A DNA stretch of 62,613 nucleotides from UBA7236 sp031372705 (GTDB lineage Bacteria > Bacteroidota > Bacteroidia > Chitinophagales > BACL12): contig JANMLV010000284.1 of the NCBI GenBank assembly GCA_031372705.1, positions 1-62,613 of the forward strand, given 5' to 3'. Position 1 is the first letter of the stretch, and each line of letters starts with the position of its first letter. The notes beneath the pieces are model-generated. The model saw only the letters and a program-made list of their open reading frames with translations. It had not been told where the DNA came from and made no database searches. This document shows, one piece after another, positions 6,775 through 15,708 of the stretch. A program made the translations under genes and the position numbers.

Positions 6775-8955
6775 TTATTCCCCGTATAAATAACGGTTGT
6801 CGGTAACTTTCGCTTTTTCTTTTAATTCAGTTAATAGTGTTTGTCCTTGGAACTTGTTCTGCATGGCATAAGTCAACTGATTCTTGTTGATGTTATAATC
6901 AGGTGTTTCAGGAACAGGCACAAATTCTATCGGTTGAGCAATGTAAACACCGCGAACACCTTCAATTACTGCTGTTGTTTTTCCTTGTTCAGTTCCGAAT
7001 ACTGCACCAATTACTTTTGGTTCGCGACCTAAAATAGGCGCATTAGCAGAACCGAAGCTTGCATTGCGCACTGTGTCAACTCTTGCACCAATTTTTGCTG
7101 CAATGGCATCCAATGAACTTCCACCGGCCATAGCATCGGTAATTTGTTTGCCTAATTGAGCTGCTTTTTTCTCTTTAATAACTTCTACTTCAATAATTTC
7201 TTTAATGTTTTCTAATTCAGCAATTCCGTTTACGCGCACATCTTTTACGTATGCAACAATAACGCGGTCAGACATATTGAAATATTTGAAATCATTTTTA
7301 TTGGCATCAAATGCCCAAGTAATCATTTCACGTGTATTTTCTAAACCCGGAACTTCATACATGCTTTTTGTTAACGGTTGTGTAACACGTTTAAATAATT
7401 TCATATCAATTGCACCTTGTTCAAAAGTTTCGGCAGTTTGATATTTATCGTAAAATGCACTTGCTTGTTTTTCAATTGAATCGATGGTTTCTTTACCTGC
7501 ACCAATTCCTTTACTTAAGTATGCAACGTTTACAAATTCTTTCTTGTTTTTTAATTCGTTAATTTCAACAATATGATAACCATACTGTGTTTTAACGATT
7601 TCATTTTTACCGGTTGTTCCTGTTTTAAATAAATAGGCTTTTAATTCAGGTAAAATATTTATTGCAGGAGTTGACCATCCCAAATCACCACCTTGTTGAG
7701 CAGTGGTTTGATCTTCAGAATATTGAATGGCAAGTGCTGTAAAATCACCACCGTTATCAATAGCACCTTTAATACTGTCGATTAAATTTTTAGCTGTAAC
7801 ACTATCGCGCTCAGCAGTAATACCAACAAAAATGTGACGAGCTTTTACTGAATCCGGCATTATATCACGGCTTTTAATTTTAGCCATGCGATACATCCCG
7901 CCGTTTTCAAACGGACCAACAAATGTGCCTACAGCAGTTGTAAAATATTGATTTACAACATTTGAGTCGATGCCTTGAGCATATAAGTCGGTACGACTAT
8001 AATTTGAATTACCAAATTTATCAGGATCTTCTGAACGCGATACAATATAAACTGAATCGCTTTTTGAAGCCATCATTTTTGTAACACTTTCGTTAAGTGC
8101 TTTTAATGTTGCGGCGCTGTCGGCAGCAGTTGGCAAAAAGTCCCATGATACATATTCTAAAACGCGACCTTCTGTTTGCTTATATTTATTTTTATTCTCG
8201 TTGTAGTAGGTTTTTAATTCGGCATCGGTAACAGTAATAGTAGAGTCAACTATTGATGCATAAGGCAATGTAACAAATACAAATGTGCCTCTTGTATTAC
8301 TTGTTGTATAATTGCGTTTAGCCATCCACTCAGGAACATAATTTGCTTTGGTAAACAAGTTCATGTATTTGCCTTGCTTGTAATCGCGTTTAGCAACTTG
8401 TTCACGAGAAATAAATTGGTAGTATTCCTGGCGTGCCTGCGGATTATTTTGCTGTGTTTCTTGGTTAGAAATATTATCTACAAAACCCGGTAATATTGAA
8501 GGGTCGTATTGGCCTGTTTGTGAAAGACCGATGTAATAATTTTTAATGGCAGGATGAGGATCCGGACCATAAATCAAGTTGCTAAATTCTTCAGGTGTAA
8601 CGGTAAGACCTAAATCTTCAAGATTCTTGTCGATTAATTTTTCGTTTACAAACTCAGTCCAAGATTGTTCGCTGATGCTGAATTCAGTTTTAGGGTCTAA
8701 TTGATATTGACCTTGCTCGTATGCAATTACCTGATTGTTAAAAGTCAGGTATTCTAAAATAGATTTACCACGGCGCTCGGCATATTCATCGCGATTTACC
8801 TCTTCACCGGCAATTTCGGCAAATTTGGGAGCCTTGTTTTTGTTGAAAATACCTGTATTAGAATTGGTAGCATCTTGCACCAAAAACAATACTAAACTCA
8901 GGGTTATCAAGCCTACGACTACCCATGAATACTTGCGAATCTTAGAAATTAGCAT
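6775..8955 (-). CDS. Peptidylprolyl isomerase, PpiD/SurA-like membrane-anchored chaperone
   Basis: A 726-residue protein with one N-terminal membrane helix (residues ~11-27, WVVVGLITLSLVLFLV), then a SurA-N-like chaperone region. A parvulin rotamase domain lies at about 370-470 (ARHIFVGI, QYSEDQTTAQQGGDLGW, GYHIVEI), and a second, degenerate rotamase-like region may follow. Members sit at the periplasmic face of the inner membrane and help newly exported outer-membrane and secreted proteins fold. It is a single-gene transcript with a textbook promoter. The Bacteroidota versions are longer than E. coli PpiD (623 residues). Confidence 0.87.
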   Translation of the reverse strand: MLISKIRKYSWVVVGLITLSLVLFLVQDATNSNTGIFNKNKAPKFAEIAGEEVNRDEYAERRGKSILEYLTFNNQVIAYEQGQYQLDPKTEFSISEQSWTEFVNEKLIDKNLEDLGLTVTPEEFSNLIYGPDPHPAIKNYYIGLSQTGQYDPSILPGFVDNISNQETQQNNPQARQEYYQFISREQVAKRDYKQGKYMNLFTKANYVPEWMAKRNYTTSNTRGTFVFVTLPYASIVDSTITVTDAELKTYYNENKNKYKQTEGRVLEYVSWDFLPTAADSAATLKALNESVTKMMASKSDSVYIVSRSEDPDKFGNSNYSRTDLYAQGIDSNVVNQYFTTAVGTFVGPFENGGMYRMAKIKSRDIMPDSVKARHIFVGITAERDSVTAKNLIDSIKGAIDNGGDFTALAIQYSEDQTTAQQGGDLGWSTPAINILPELKAYLFKTGTTGKNEIVKTQYGYHIVEINELKNKKEFVNVAYLSKGIGAGKETIDSIEKQASAFYDKYQTAETFEQGAIDMKLFKRVTQPLTKSMYEVPGLENTREMITWAFDANKNDFKYFNMSDRVIVAYVKDVRVNGIAELENIKEIIEVEVIKEKKAAQLGKQITDAMAGGSSLDAIAAKIGARVDTVRNASFGSANAPILGREPKVIGAVFGTEQGKTTAVIEGVRGVYIAQPIEFVPVPETPDYNINKNQLTYAMQNKFQGQTLLTELKEKAKVTDNRYLYGE

Positions 8956-8991
8956 ACTATAATGTCAGATTTTAATTTTATATTGGGGTTG

Positions 8992-9022
8992 CAAAGGTAG
9001 TGGATGGGATGTGGAAAACCAA
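8992..9022 (-). promoter_or_regulatory. Promoter of the PpiD-like gene
   Basis: Minus strand: TTG (9020-9022), 20 nt, TACCTTTG (8992-8999), an exact Bacteroidota vegetative promoter 36 nt upstream of the ATG. Confidence 0.75.
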
Positions 9023-9053
9023 AACCCAAGCCCTTTACAGGTGTTTTTTTGCA

Positions 9054-9287
9054 CTATTTTGGTGTTTGCGATTGGTCAGCATGTGCTGCATCCTCTTTTT
9101 TGCGGTAGTAATTTTCGAGATATTTCCGGTTCTTTTTCTTAAAACGATACATGAAATACGCGATTCCGGCAGTAAAAATGGTTATGTAAACATACGAGCC
9201 GTAAGCCTCGCCGTTAATAGCTTTGGTAATTGCCAAGGTAAGTGCTATAACGGCTACAACGAGCCACATTACCTCAAAAATTTTCAT
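9054..9287 (-). CDS. Small membrane protein, hypothetical
   Basis: With the ATG at 9287 this gives 77 residues: MKIFEVMWLVVAVIALTLA, a second hydrophobic segment (YVYITIFTAGIAYFMYRF), then a basic KKKNRKYLENYY tail. That is two transmembrane helices with a cytoplasmic basic end. An ATG seven codons upstream (9308) is also possible, but MKIFE... is the beginning I recall for related small Bacteroidota proteins. Function unknown. It lies between the PpiD-like gene and gldC on the same strand. Confidence 0.6.
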   Translation of the reverse strand: MKIFEVMWLVVAVIALTLAITKAINGEAYGSYVYITIFTAGIAYFMYRFKKKNRKYLENYYRKKEDAAHADQSQTPK

Positions 9288-9399
9288 CAATCTTAAATAT
9301 CCGTGCATTGCAAGTTGGTTTTTATGAATACGAACATATTTTAATTAAACATCAATTTATCGATTTTGTTGCCTTCCACATGTTATCGCTTAAAAATCC

Positions 9400-9738
9400 T
9401 TACTTCCGTTTAATCAAGCCTGCTTTTTCTCCAAAACTAAAGGCGAAATCTCTAATTAAGTGCACAATTTCTTCGTTTTGGTTGGCGCGTTTATAGGTGT
9501 CGGACATGGTCATAAAGGTTTCAAAGAAAAATTTATCCATCTCATCCTGACGCATTTCTTTCGTCCATAAGTCGATTCTTAGCGATTCTTCCGTTTTTTC
9601 ATCATACAAGCTCAGCATAAACGCCTTGCAATTAGCAGGAGCCGTCATGTTACTGTCGCTAGCCATCCAGCTTATATTTTCCGGCACATTACTTTCGTCT
9701 AGCGTAATCTTTAACTCTATTTGCGATGTTTTGCCCAT
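9400..9738 (-). CDS. gldC: Gliding motility protein GldC
   Basis: A 112-residue soluble protein that matches GldC along its whole length: the ITLDESNVPENISWMASD start, the LSLYDEKTEESLRIDLWTK block, and EMDKFFFETFMTMSDTYKRA with a FGEKAGLIKRK end. GldC is a small cytoplasmic factor needed for full gliding in Flavobacterium. It is often kept near T9SS/gliding genes but also occurs alone, as here. It supports a T9SS-bearing, possibly gliding organism, in line with the sorting signals elsewhere in the window. Confidence 0.9.
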   Translation of the reverse strand: MGKTSQIELKITLDESNVPENISWMASDSNMTAPANCKAFMLSLYDEKTEESLRIDLWTKEMRQDEMDKFFFETFMTMSDTYKRANQNEEIVHLIRDFAFSFGEKAGLIKRK

Positions 9739-9890
9739 GTTATTGTTTCTATTTTGGCACGAAATTAGTCATTATAGGTTACCAAAACCATGCTGAAGGA
9801 TATCAATTGCTTCAAAAAAGAATTTAACAACAAGCAATTTGCACCTTAAGCTAAACTGACCTAACTTTAAACCAAATCAGCACATACCAA

Positions 9891-10208
9891 ATGAAACGTT
9901 TACCATTATTTATTGCCGCTATTTTCTTTTTCGCCGCTTTTGCTTCAAAAGGCCAGGTAGTATATGTTACCGAATGGAAAAGCGAAGCCAACAAAAAGGT
10001 TTATGTAACCGACATGCCCTCAGAAGCTGACGTAATTGTTTTCAAAAGCGAATGGAAAAGCGACGCAACCGACGATTCAGGCATTTGGTTCTTTACTGAA
10101 TGGAAAACGGAAGCCGACGTGTTGATTTATTTTACCGAATGGCGCAGTGAAGCCGACTTGGTAATCTGCTATACTACTTACAAAGGCGAAGCGGGCAAAC
10201 GCAAATAA
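9891..10208 (+). CDS. Secreted repeat protein, DUF6150 (Septknot)-like
   Basis: A 105-residue protein with a signal peptide (MKRLPLFIAAIFFFAAFASKG, cut near residue 21). The mature part is about six short strand repeats of the pattern V-Y-V-T-E-W-K-S-E-A (VVYVTEWKSEA, VYVTDMPSEAD, VFKSEWKSDA, WFFTEWKTEAD, IYFTEWRSEAD, CYTTYKGEA). This matches the DUF6150 family of small Bacteroidota exported beta-repeat proteins. The function is unknown. The repeats imply a closed or stacked beta structure. The gene stands alone between gldC (opposite strand) and coaX. Confidence 0.75.
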   Translation: MKRLPLFIAAIFFFAAFASKGQVVYVTEWKSEANKKVYVTDMPSEADVIVFKSEWKSDATDDSGIWFFTEWKTEADVLIYFTEWRSEADLVICYTTYKGEAGKRK

Positions 10209-10265
10209 AGCTCCTGCATTAGAATTAACTCTCGCTGATATCTATTTTTTAGCGAATTTCGCACT

Positions 10266-11006
10266 GTGAATCTCGTTTTAGATATAGGTAATACCAAGCA
10301 TAAAATGGCCATTTTTGATGGCAATACCTTGGTTTCACTCGAAATTACCGAGCAATTATTGCCTGAACATCTTGAACAAACACTCCAAAATTTTCAGGTA
10401 TCGCATGGTATTTTGTGCTCAGTTGACCATTATGACGAAAATTTGGCGGCTGCTTTGAGCGAAAATATCCCTGTTATTCAATTGTCACACTCCACCTTAT
10501 TGCCCATTACAAACGCTTATGCCACACCAACCACGCTGGGAAAAGACCGCTTATCGGCCGCAGTTGGAGCAAATGCCTTGTTTCCGGGGAAAAATGTATT
10601 GAGTATTGATGCAGGCACTTGTATAAAATATGATTTTATAGATAGCCATGCCGTTTATCACGGTGGTGCCATTTCTCCGGGTTTAAACATGCGATTAAAG
10701 GCCATGCACAATTTTACCGCAAGATTGCCGTTAATAGTGGCGTCAAACTTAGCTGAAACGCCCTTAACAAAGCTGATTGGCAACGATACCAACGCTTCAA
10801 TGCTATCCGGCGCTTTAAATGGTGCCCTTTTTGAAGTGGAGGGAACAATTTCGGCTTATATGGAAAAATATAGCGATTTAGTGGTGGTTATAACCGGTGG
10901 AGATGCTGCTTTCTTTGAATTGCATGCGAAAAGCCGGATATTTGCACGCCCAAATCTAGTTTTGGAAGGATTAAATACTATTCTTAATTATAATATCGAT
11001 AACTAA
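10266..11006 (+). CDS. coaX: Type III pantothenate kinase
   Basis: A 246-residue kinase of the ASKHA fold. LVLDIGNTK at residues ~3-11 is the phosphate-binding loop, TLGKDRLSA the pantothenate/dimer motif, and SIDAGTCIKYD the second phosphate loop. It phosphorylates pantothenate in the first step of CoA synthesis and, unlike type I, is not feedback inhibited. The start is GTG. Its stop overlaps the start of the following outer-membrane gene (TAATG), so they are co-translated. Confidence 0.93.
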   Translation: MNLVLDIGNTKHKMAIFDGNTLVSLEITEQLLPEHLEQTLQNFQVSHGILCSVDHYDENLAAALSENIPVIQLSHSTLLPITNAYATPTTLGKDRLSAAVGANALFPGKNVLSIDAGTCIKYDFIDSHAVYHGGAISPGLNMRLKAMHNFTARLPLIVASNLAETPLTKLIGNDTNASMLSGALNGALFEVEGTISAYMEKYSDLVVVITGGDAAFFELHAKSRIFARPNLVLEGLNTILNYNIDN

Positions 11007-12433
11007 TGCAATTGCGACGTATTCCCCTGTTTATTTTATTTTTTACAATAACGGCACTATCGGCTCAGGTAAATTCACCTTATTCAAGATATGGGTTGGG
11101 AAATATTTTTCCGACCACTTTTGGTGCTTCCAGCGGAATGGCGGGATTTTCGGCAACGTATTTTACGCCTACCAATATCAATTATCAAAATCCGGCATCT
11201 TACGGTGAATTAGGTTTTGCAACTTTTGATGTGGGCGCTTATGGCAATGTGCTTACCATTGAAGATGATATAGAAAAGTTTACTTCCGGAGATGGCAATT
11301 TATCCTATATGGCATTCGGTTTTCCAATTCTTAAAAAATCGCGCAACCATAAATTGGGGATGAGCTTTGGATTAATACCTTACAGTGCATTTCAATATGA
11401 TATTATCGAAGAACAACCAACCGATGATCCACTTTTGGGAACTATAGAATATAATTATGTAGGTAACGGAAAACTTTATCAATTTTATGGTGGGTTAGGA
11501 TATAAATTTACTACCGATACCGTTCAACGCACTAAAGAAATAGACGGTGTTTTAGATACGATTATTTCTACGAATTTATTCAGCATCGGCGGAAATGCAG
11601 CGCAAGTTTTTGGTTCGCTGTTTAATATTACTTATGCATCATTTCCCGATCAATCGAGTTCACAAACAACTAAATTAACGCGCGACAATAGAATTAGCGG
11701 TGGCATTTATAATTATGGTGTTGCTTATCAAAAACAATATATCAGAAAACAAGCTACAAATCGCGATTATTTTGTTTGGCGTTTTGGTGGTGCTATGAGT
11801 CCCGAAATTGGTGTGAGTGGAAGGCAATCTGTTACCTGGACAAACATTATTAAAATCGGGAATTTCGAAGCTGTAAACGATACCATTTATGCAGAACCTG
11901 ATACATCAGGAAATATTATAATTCCTGCATCTTTTCAGGGTGGATTATCATTTAGTTTTTTCACCACAGAAATGGAAAATAAAAATCAATTTACCATAGG
12001 CGCACAATATGCAAGAACCATGTGGAGCCAATACGAAGGCTTTCAAGATGCCGGAACATTGGGCGATAGTTGGAGGGCATCAATTTGTGCAGAAATATTA
12101 ACCAAGGTGAAAAAAAATGCAACAACCGGCGATAAATCACAACGCGTTTATAATAAAGCTCCTTATGCCATTCGATTTGGTGCTTATACCGGCCAAAGCA
12201 ATTTAATTATTGATGGTGTTCAATTAAACGACAGAGGCGTAACTGCAGGTCTTGCTATTCCAATTGGAATCGGTAAAGAAACGCAACCAACTTTTAGAAA
12301 TTCCAGATTAAATTTATTTTTAAATGCAGGTCAGCGTGGAAGTAATACACCAATAACAGAAACGTATTATAATTTTGGAATTGGTATTACGTTTGTCGAC
12401 TTAGGTTGGTTCCAAGAATATAAATTAAATTAA
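11006..12433 (+). CDS. Outer-membrane beta-barrel protein
   Basis: A 475-residue protein with a signal peptide (ITALSAQ, cut near residue 20) and a body of alternating amphipathic strands starting with NSPYSRYGLGNIFP. It ends in an aromatic strand (LGWFQEYKLN). The NSPYSR(Y/F)G(L/I)G opening and AxYxNPASY segment are typical of a FadL/OmpP1-like barrel family that sits between coaX and lptC in Bacteroidota. It shares one transcript with coaX (1-nt overlap) and precedes lptC by 66 nt. The substrate is unknown. Confidence 0.75.
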   Translation: MQLRRIPLFILFFTITALSAQVNSPYSRYGLGNIFPTTFGASSGMAGFSATYFTPTNINYQNPASYGELGFATFDVGAYGNVLTIEDDIEKFTSGDGNLSYMAFGFPILKKSRNHKLGMSFGLIPYSAFQYDIIEEQPTDDPLLGTIEYNYVGNGKLYQFYGGLGYKFTTDTVQRTKEIDGVLDTIISTNLFSIGGNAAQVFGSLFNITYASFPDQSSSQTTKLTRDNRISGGIYNYGVAYQKQYIRKQATNRDYFVWRFGGAMSPEIGVSGRQSVTWTNIIKIGNFEAVNDTIYAEPDTSGNIIIPASFQGGLSFSFFTTEMENKNQFTIGAQYARTMWSQYEGFQDAGTLGDSWRASICAEILTKVKKNATTGDKSQRVYNKAPYAIRFGAYTGQSNLIIDGVQLNDRGVTAGLAIPIGIGKETQPTFRNSRLNLFLNAGQRGSNTPITETYYNFGIGITFVDLGWFQEYKLN

Positions 12434-12499
12434 CACTGCTTACATTTTTGGTAATTAAATAAACTGACTTATTGTGATGGTTTCTATAACATTAAAACA

Positions 12500-13078
12500 A
12501 TGAGCAAACTTTTTACATACCAATTGCAAAAACGATTAATTATTAATCCGTTATTTATTTGCCTCAGCTGCAGTGTTTTTTTGTCGGCATGCGTTAATGA
12601 TATTGATGAAGTAAATAAAACTACTAAACTTGCCGAACCCGGTATTGAACGGGGAAAAGATATCGAATTATATTATAGCGAAAACGGAGGTGTAAAAGTA
12701 AAAGTTACTGCTCCAACGGTAATTCGTTTTTTAACACCACCACCATACACCGAATTTGATAATGGCTTGCGTGTCGATTTTTATAACGACAGCATGCGCG
12801 TTACCAGTTGGCTCACGGCAAACTATGGCATCAGATACGAAAGTGAAGCCAAAACAATTTTGCGCAACGACGTTCAAGTAGTAAACGAAAATAACGAGCA
12901 CCTCAGTACCGAAGAATTAATTTGGGATGAAAAAAGACATATTATCTACTCCGAAAAATTTGTAAAAATTACAACTCCCGACCAAGTAATTTACGGCGAA
13001 GGCATGGAAGCCGATGAGCAACTCACCAAATACATTATCAAAAAACCTCAGGGAACCATTAGAACGGATATGGAATAG
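12500..13078 (+). CDS. lptC: LPS export periplasmic protein LptC
   Basis: A 192-residue lipoprotein with lipobox FLSAC (Cys ~31), followed by one OstA/LptC-type beta-jellyroll (VKVTAPTVIRF, FDNGLRVDFYND, TILRNDVQVVN, IIYSEKFVKIT). LptC links the inner-membrane LptBFG complex to LptA in the lipopolysaccharide transport bridge. The Bacteroidota form is often a lipoprotein rather than membrane-anchored, as here. It lies downstream of coaX and the barrel gene, the usual order in the phylum. Confidence 0.82.
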   Translation: MSKLFTYQLQKRLIINPLFICLSCSVFLSACVNDIDEVNKTTKLAEPGIERGKDIELYYSENGGVKVKVTAPTVIRFLTPPPYTEFDNGLRVDFYNDSMRVTSWLTANYGIRYESEAKTILRNDVQVVNENNEHLSTEELIWDEKRHIIYSEKFVKITTPDQVIYGEGMEADEQLTKYIIKKPQGTIRTDME

Positions 13079-13081
13079 CCG

Positions 13082-13202
13082 TTTCACGCGGAGGAAGGGA
13101 GAGGCGGAGAAAGCGGAGTGATTCTTGAATGTTGAACCGAAGCCATTGGTATGGTTTATTTCACGCGGAGAGAGGGAGTAGCGGAGAACGCGGAGGTGAT
13201 TA
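13082..13202. repeat. Two direct copies of a purine-rich CACGCGGAG repeat
   Basis: Copies at 13082-13123 and 13159-13202 both begin TTTCACGCGGAG, continue as a run of short GGAG/GCGGAGAA units, and end in a G(G)TGATT. They are about 80% alike and lie in the gap after lptC. GGAG-type purine repeats of this kind occur as dispersed non-coding elements in many environmental genomes. Confidence 0.6.
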
Positions 13203-13238
13203 TTATTACAATAAGCTATTCTAGTTTATTATAAGTGG

Positions 13239-13246
13239 TAAATTTG
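13239..13246 (+). promoter_or_regulatory. -7 element upstream of patatin gene
   Basis: TAAATTTG matches TAnnTTTG exactly. It lies 39 nt before the chosen ATG (13286) and inside the longer reading frame that starts with GTG at 13235, which argues that the longer frame is not the real start. Confidence 0.5.
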
Positions 13247-13285
13247 CATAAACAGCAAAATCCCAATTGCTGTAAAATATTTTAC

Positions 13286-14056
13286 ATGGTACACAAAAAA
13301 TACAAAATAGGCATTACGTTATCCGGTGGAGGTGCAAAGGGCGTTGCACATATTGGTGTGTTGCAAGCGTTAGAGAGCGCCGGAATTTTTCCCGAAATTA
13401 TTTCAGGATGCAGTGCAGGAGCGATGGTGGGAGCATTATACGCTGCCGGATTTTCGCCACGCGATATTTATAAATTAATTGAACATCGCAGCTTGTATAG
13501 TATAATTAAAATGGGCTTGCCTAATAAAGGCATGATGGAACTTGGATATTTCAAAAAAATTCTAGCTGAAAATATTGAACACGATAGTTTCGAAAAATTG
13601 AATATGCCATTTTATTGCGTGGTAACCAATTTGAATACCGGCGAATACGAAATTGCAAGTGAAGGCAAATTGAGCGATTATGTTATTGCATCGCAAAGTA
13701 TACCATTGGTTTTTAAACCACAAAAAATTGGCGACAGTTTGTATGTTGACGGCGGTGTATTAAATAATTTACCGGTAGAATGTATTCGCGAACAATGCGA
13801 TATATTAATAGGCGTTAATGTGAATCCGGTTTCATATACCGACAAGCTTAGCGGCATGCGTGATGTTGGGTTTCGTGTATTAAATTTATCGCTAAAAATA
13901 AATATGGAAAAACGCATACAGCTATGCGATTATATTATTGAACCACATACCGAAGATTTTTCAATTTTCGACATCAACAAATCGAAAATTATTTATGATG
14001 CAGGTTATGAAGCCGCATTGCCGGTTGCCGAAAAATTAGCAAGCCATATCAATTAG
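13286..14056 (+). CDS. Patatin-like phospholipase
   Basis: The ATG at 13286 gives 256 residues beginning MVHKKYKIGITLSGGGAKG. The glycine-rich oxyanion loop GGGAKG (~14-19), nucleophile motif GCSAG (Ser ~43) and catalytic Asp in VDGGVLNNLP form the Ser-Asp dyad of the patatin/RssA family. It probably hydrolyses acyl esters of membrane lipids. No signal peptide, barrel or POTRA domain is present, so it is a soluble cytoplasmic type, not a PlpD-type secreted one. Confidence 0.88.
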   Translation: MVHKKYKIGITLSGGGAKGVAHIGVLQALESAGIFPEIISGCSAGAMVGALYAAGFSPRDIYKLIEHRSLYSIIKMGLPNKGMMELGYFKKILAENIEHDSFEKLNMPFYCVVTNLNTGEYEIASEGKLSDYVIASQSIPLVFKPQKIGDSLYVDGGVLNNLPVECIREQCDILIGVNVNPVSYTDKLSGMRDVGFRVLNLSLKINMEKRIQLCDYIIEPHTEDFSIFDINKSKIIYDAGYEAALPVAEKLASHIN

Positions 14057-14103
14057 CGAGCAATTTTATGTTAATGATTATCTTTACAAATAAATAAAAT
14101 AGT

Positions 14104-14622
14104 ATGCCATTAATTCTTCCTGTAAACAATAAAGCACCTCAATTTGGTGAAAACTGCTATCTCGCCGAAAACGCAACTGTTGTTGGCGAAGTTACCATGG
14201 GAAATAATTGCAGTGTATGGTTTAATGCGGTGGTGCGCGGTGATGTAAATGCAATTGTTATTGGCAATAAAGTGAATATTCAAGACAATGCCGTAATTCA
14301 TTGCACCTATCAACAAGCAGCTACTACAATTGGCGATAATGTTTCTATAGGACATAATGCAATTGTACACGGATGCACGATTCACGATAATGTATTAGTT
14401 GGAATGGGTGCAATTGTGATGGACCACGCTGTTGTAAATTCTAATGTTTTAATTGCTGCAGGAAGTGTAGTGCTGGAAAATTCAGTTTTAGAAAGTGGAT
14501 TTATTTATGGCGGTGTTCCGTCTAAAAAATTGAAACCATTGAGCGAAGAAACATTTAAGCATAATATTGATAGAATTGCTAATAATTATATCATGTACAG
14601 TTCATGGTATAAACCGAGTTAA
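14104..14622 (+). CDS. Gamma-carbonic anhydrase family protein (YrdA/PaaY-like)
   Basis: A 172-residue left-handed beta-helix protein. Hexapeptide repeats run from residue ~20 to 140 (VVGEVTMG, VVRGDVNAIVIG, VNIQDNAVIHC, VSIGHNAIVHGC). The three metal-ligand histidines are visible in VIHC, GHN and VHG. It resembles trimeric gamma-class carbonic anhydrase relatives such as YrdA and PaaY. Some of these lack strong CO2-hydrating activity, so the reaction is not certain. It follows the patatin gene by 47 nt on the same strand. Confidence 0.85.
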   Translation: MPLILPVNNKAPQFGENCYLAENATVVGEVTMGNNCSVWFNAVVRGDVNAIVIGNKVNIQDNAVIHCTYQQAATTIGDNVSIGHNAIVHGCTIHDNVLVGMGAIVMDHAVVNSNVLIAAGSVVLENSVLESGFIYGGVPSKKLKPLSEETFKHNIDRIANNYIMYSSWYKPS

Positions 14623-14648
14623 TTAGAGGTGATACGTCCTCGTCTGTC

Positions 14649-14798
14649 CGCGTCGTGGTCTGCGACCCGACGCAATATTAATGTCAAAACGGAGCCTATT
14701 CTATAAATGTGCTTATACCATACTGTCGCCCCTACAGGGCTAAAACGTTCGCGTCGTGGTCTATGACCCGACGCAATAAAAATGTCAAAACGGAGCCT
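14649..14798. repeat. Pair of 49-bp direct repeats, each with a hairpin
   Basis: Copies at 14649-14697 and 14750-14798 differ at only about five positions. Each starts with a hairpin (GCGTCG, T, GGTC, 3-nt loop, GACC, C, CGACGC) and ends in AATGTCAAAACGGAGCCT. The loop differs (TGC and TAT). The spacer holds another small palindrome (GCCCCTACAGGGC, 14728-14740). They lie between convergent genes (gamma-carbonic anhydrase and nadK). They resemble REP-like mobile palindromes and may also stop transcription. Confidence 0.7.
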
Positions 14799-14821
14799 TC
14801 CTAATCAAACGTTACTTAGAA

Positions 14822-15706
14822 TTAATTTCTTTGATCAACACCAAGTCCAAGTTTATTGCGAAGTGTATCTAAAAAATTTTGTTCGTTGGGGCGAATTAAT
14901 GCGATGGTGAAATTTTCTTTGCGCACTGCTAATTGGACAGATGCATCTACTGTTTCGAAGCGACTATCAAGCGTAACCAAAAAATGTTCGCTGCGACCTT
15001 CAATTTCGAAACTGATAACCGATTCATCGGAAACAACAATTGGACGAATATTTAAATTATGCGGTGCAACGGGTGTGATAACAAAATTTTCGGATGAAGG
15101 GAAAATAATTGGTCCGCCGCAACTTAATGAATAACCCGTTGAGCCGGTTGGTGTTGATAAAATTAAACCATCGGCCCAATAGCTCATTAAAAATTCACCA
15201 TTAATATAAGTGTGAATGGTAATCATTGCCGACGAATCTTTTTTGTGGATAGTAAATTCGTTTAATGCAAAATTATCGCCGCCAAATAAATTAGGTAGAT
15301 TAGAATCGAGGTGAATAAGTGTGCGTTCATCTAACGAAAAAGTGCCTTGCACTAATGCTTCAATCATATTGGCAATCCCATCTTTACCAATGCTTGCCAA
15401 AAATCCTAAGCGGCCGATATTAATACCAACAATTGGCACTTTAGTATCTTTTACAATAGTAATAGTATCTAACAAAGTGCCATCGCCACCAACGCTAAAT
15501 ATAAAGTCGATTGAGGCAATTATGCTTTTATCGTTTTCATAAAATATTTGCGGCTGCTCAACAAATTGAATATTATTAATTAAATGCGGATAATAATCTT
15601 CGTGAATTAAAAAGTGAATATTGTGTGCAGATAATAAATCGAAGAGTTGTTGCACATAAGGCAATGCATCTTTTTTTATTAATCTTCCGTAAATAGCAAC
15701 CTGCAT
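14822..15706 (-). CDS. nadK: NAD kinase
   Basis: A 294-residue kinase. FSVGGDGTLLDT carries the GGDG active-site loop, and GINIGRLGFLA and the TPTGSTGYSLSCGGPI substrate-binding motif are present. It makes NADP from NAD and ATP or inorganic polyphosphate. It is the last gene of a five-gene minus-strand run (cvpA, pabA/trpG-type, alpha/beta hydrolase, CBS protein, nadK), with 2-nt spacing to the CBS gene. Confidence 0.95.
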   Translation of the reverse strand: MQVAIYGRLIKKDALPYVQQLFDLLSAHNIHFLIHEDYYPHLINNIQFVEQPQIFYENDKSIIASIDFIFSVGGDGTLLDTITIVKDTKVPIVGINIGRLGFLASIGKDGIANMIEALVQGTFSLDERTLIHLDSNLPNLFGGDNFALNEFTIHKKDSSAMITIHTYINGEFLMSYWADGLILSTPTGSTGYSLSCGGPIIFPSSENFVITPVAPHNLNIRPIVVSDESVISFEIEGRSEHFLVTLDSRFETVDASVQLAVRKENFTIALIRPNEQNFLDTLRNKLGLGVDQRN

Positions 15707-15708
15707 AA

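Noticed and set aside
13235..13285. Upstream extension of the patatin gene (GTG start)
   Set aside because: Contains a TAAATTTG promoter element and an un-protein-like sequence; the ATG at 13286 fits the family start.
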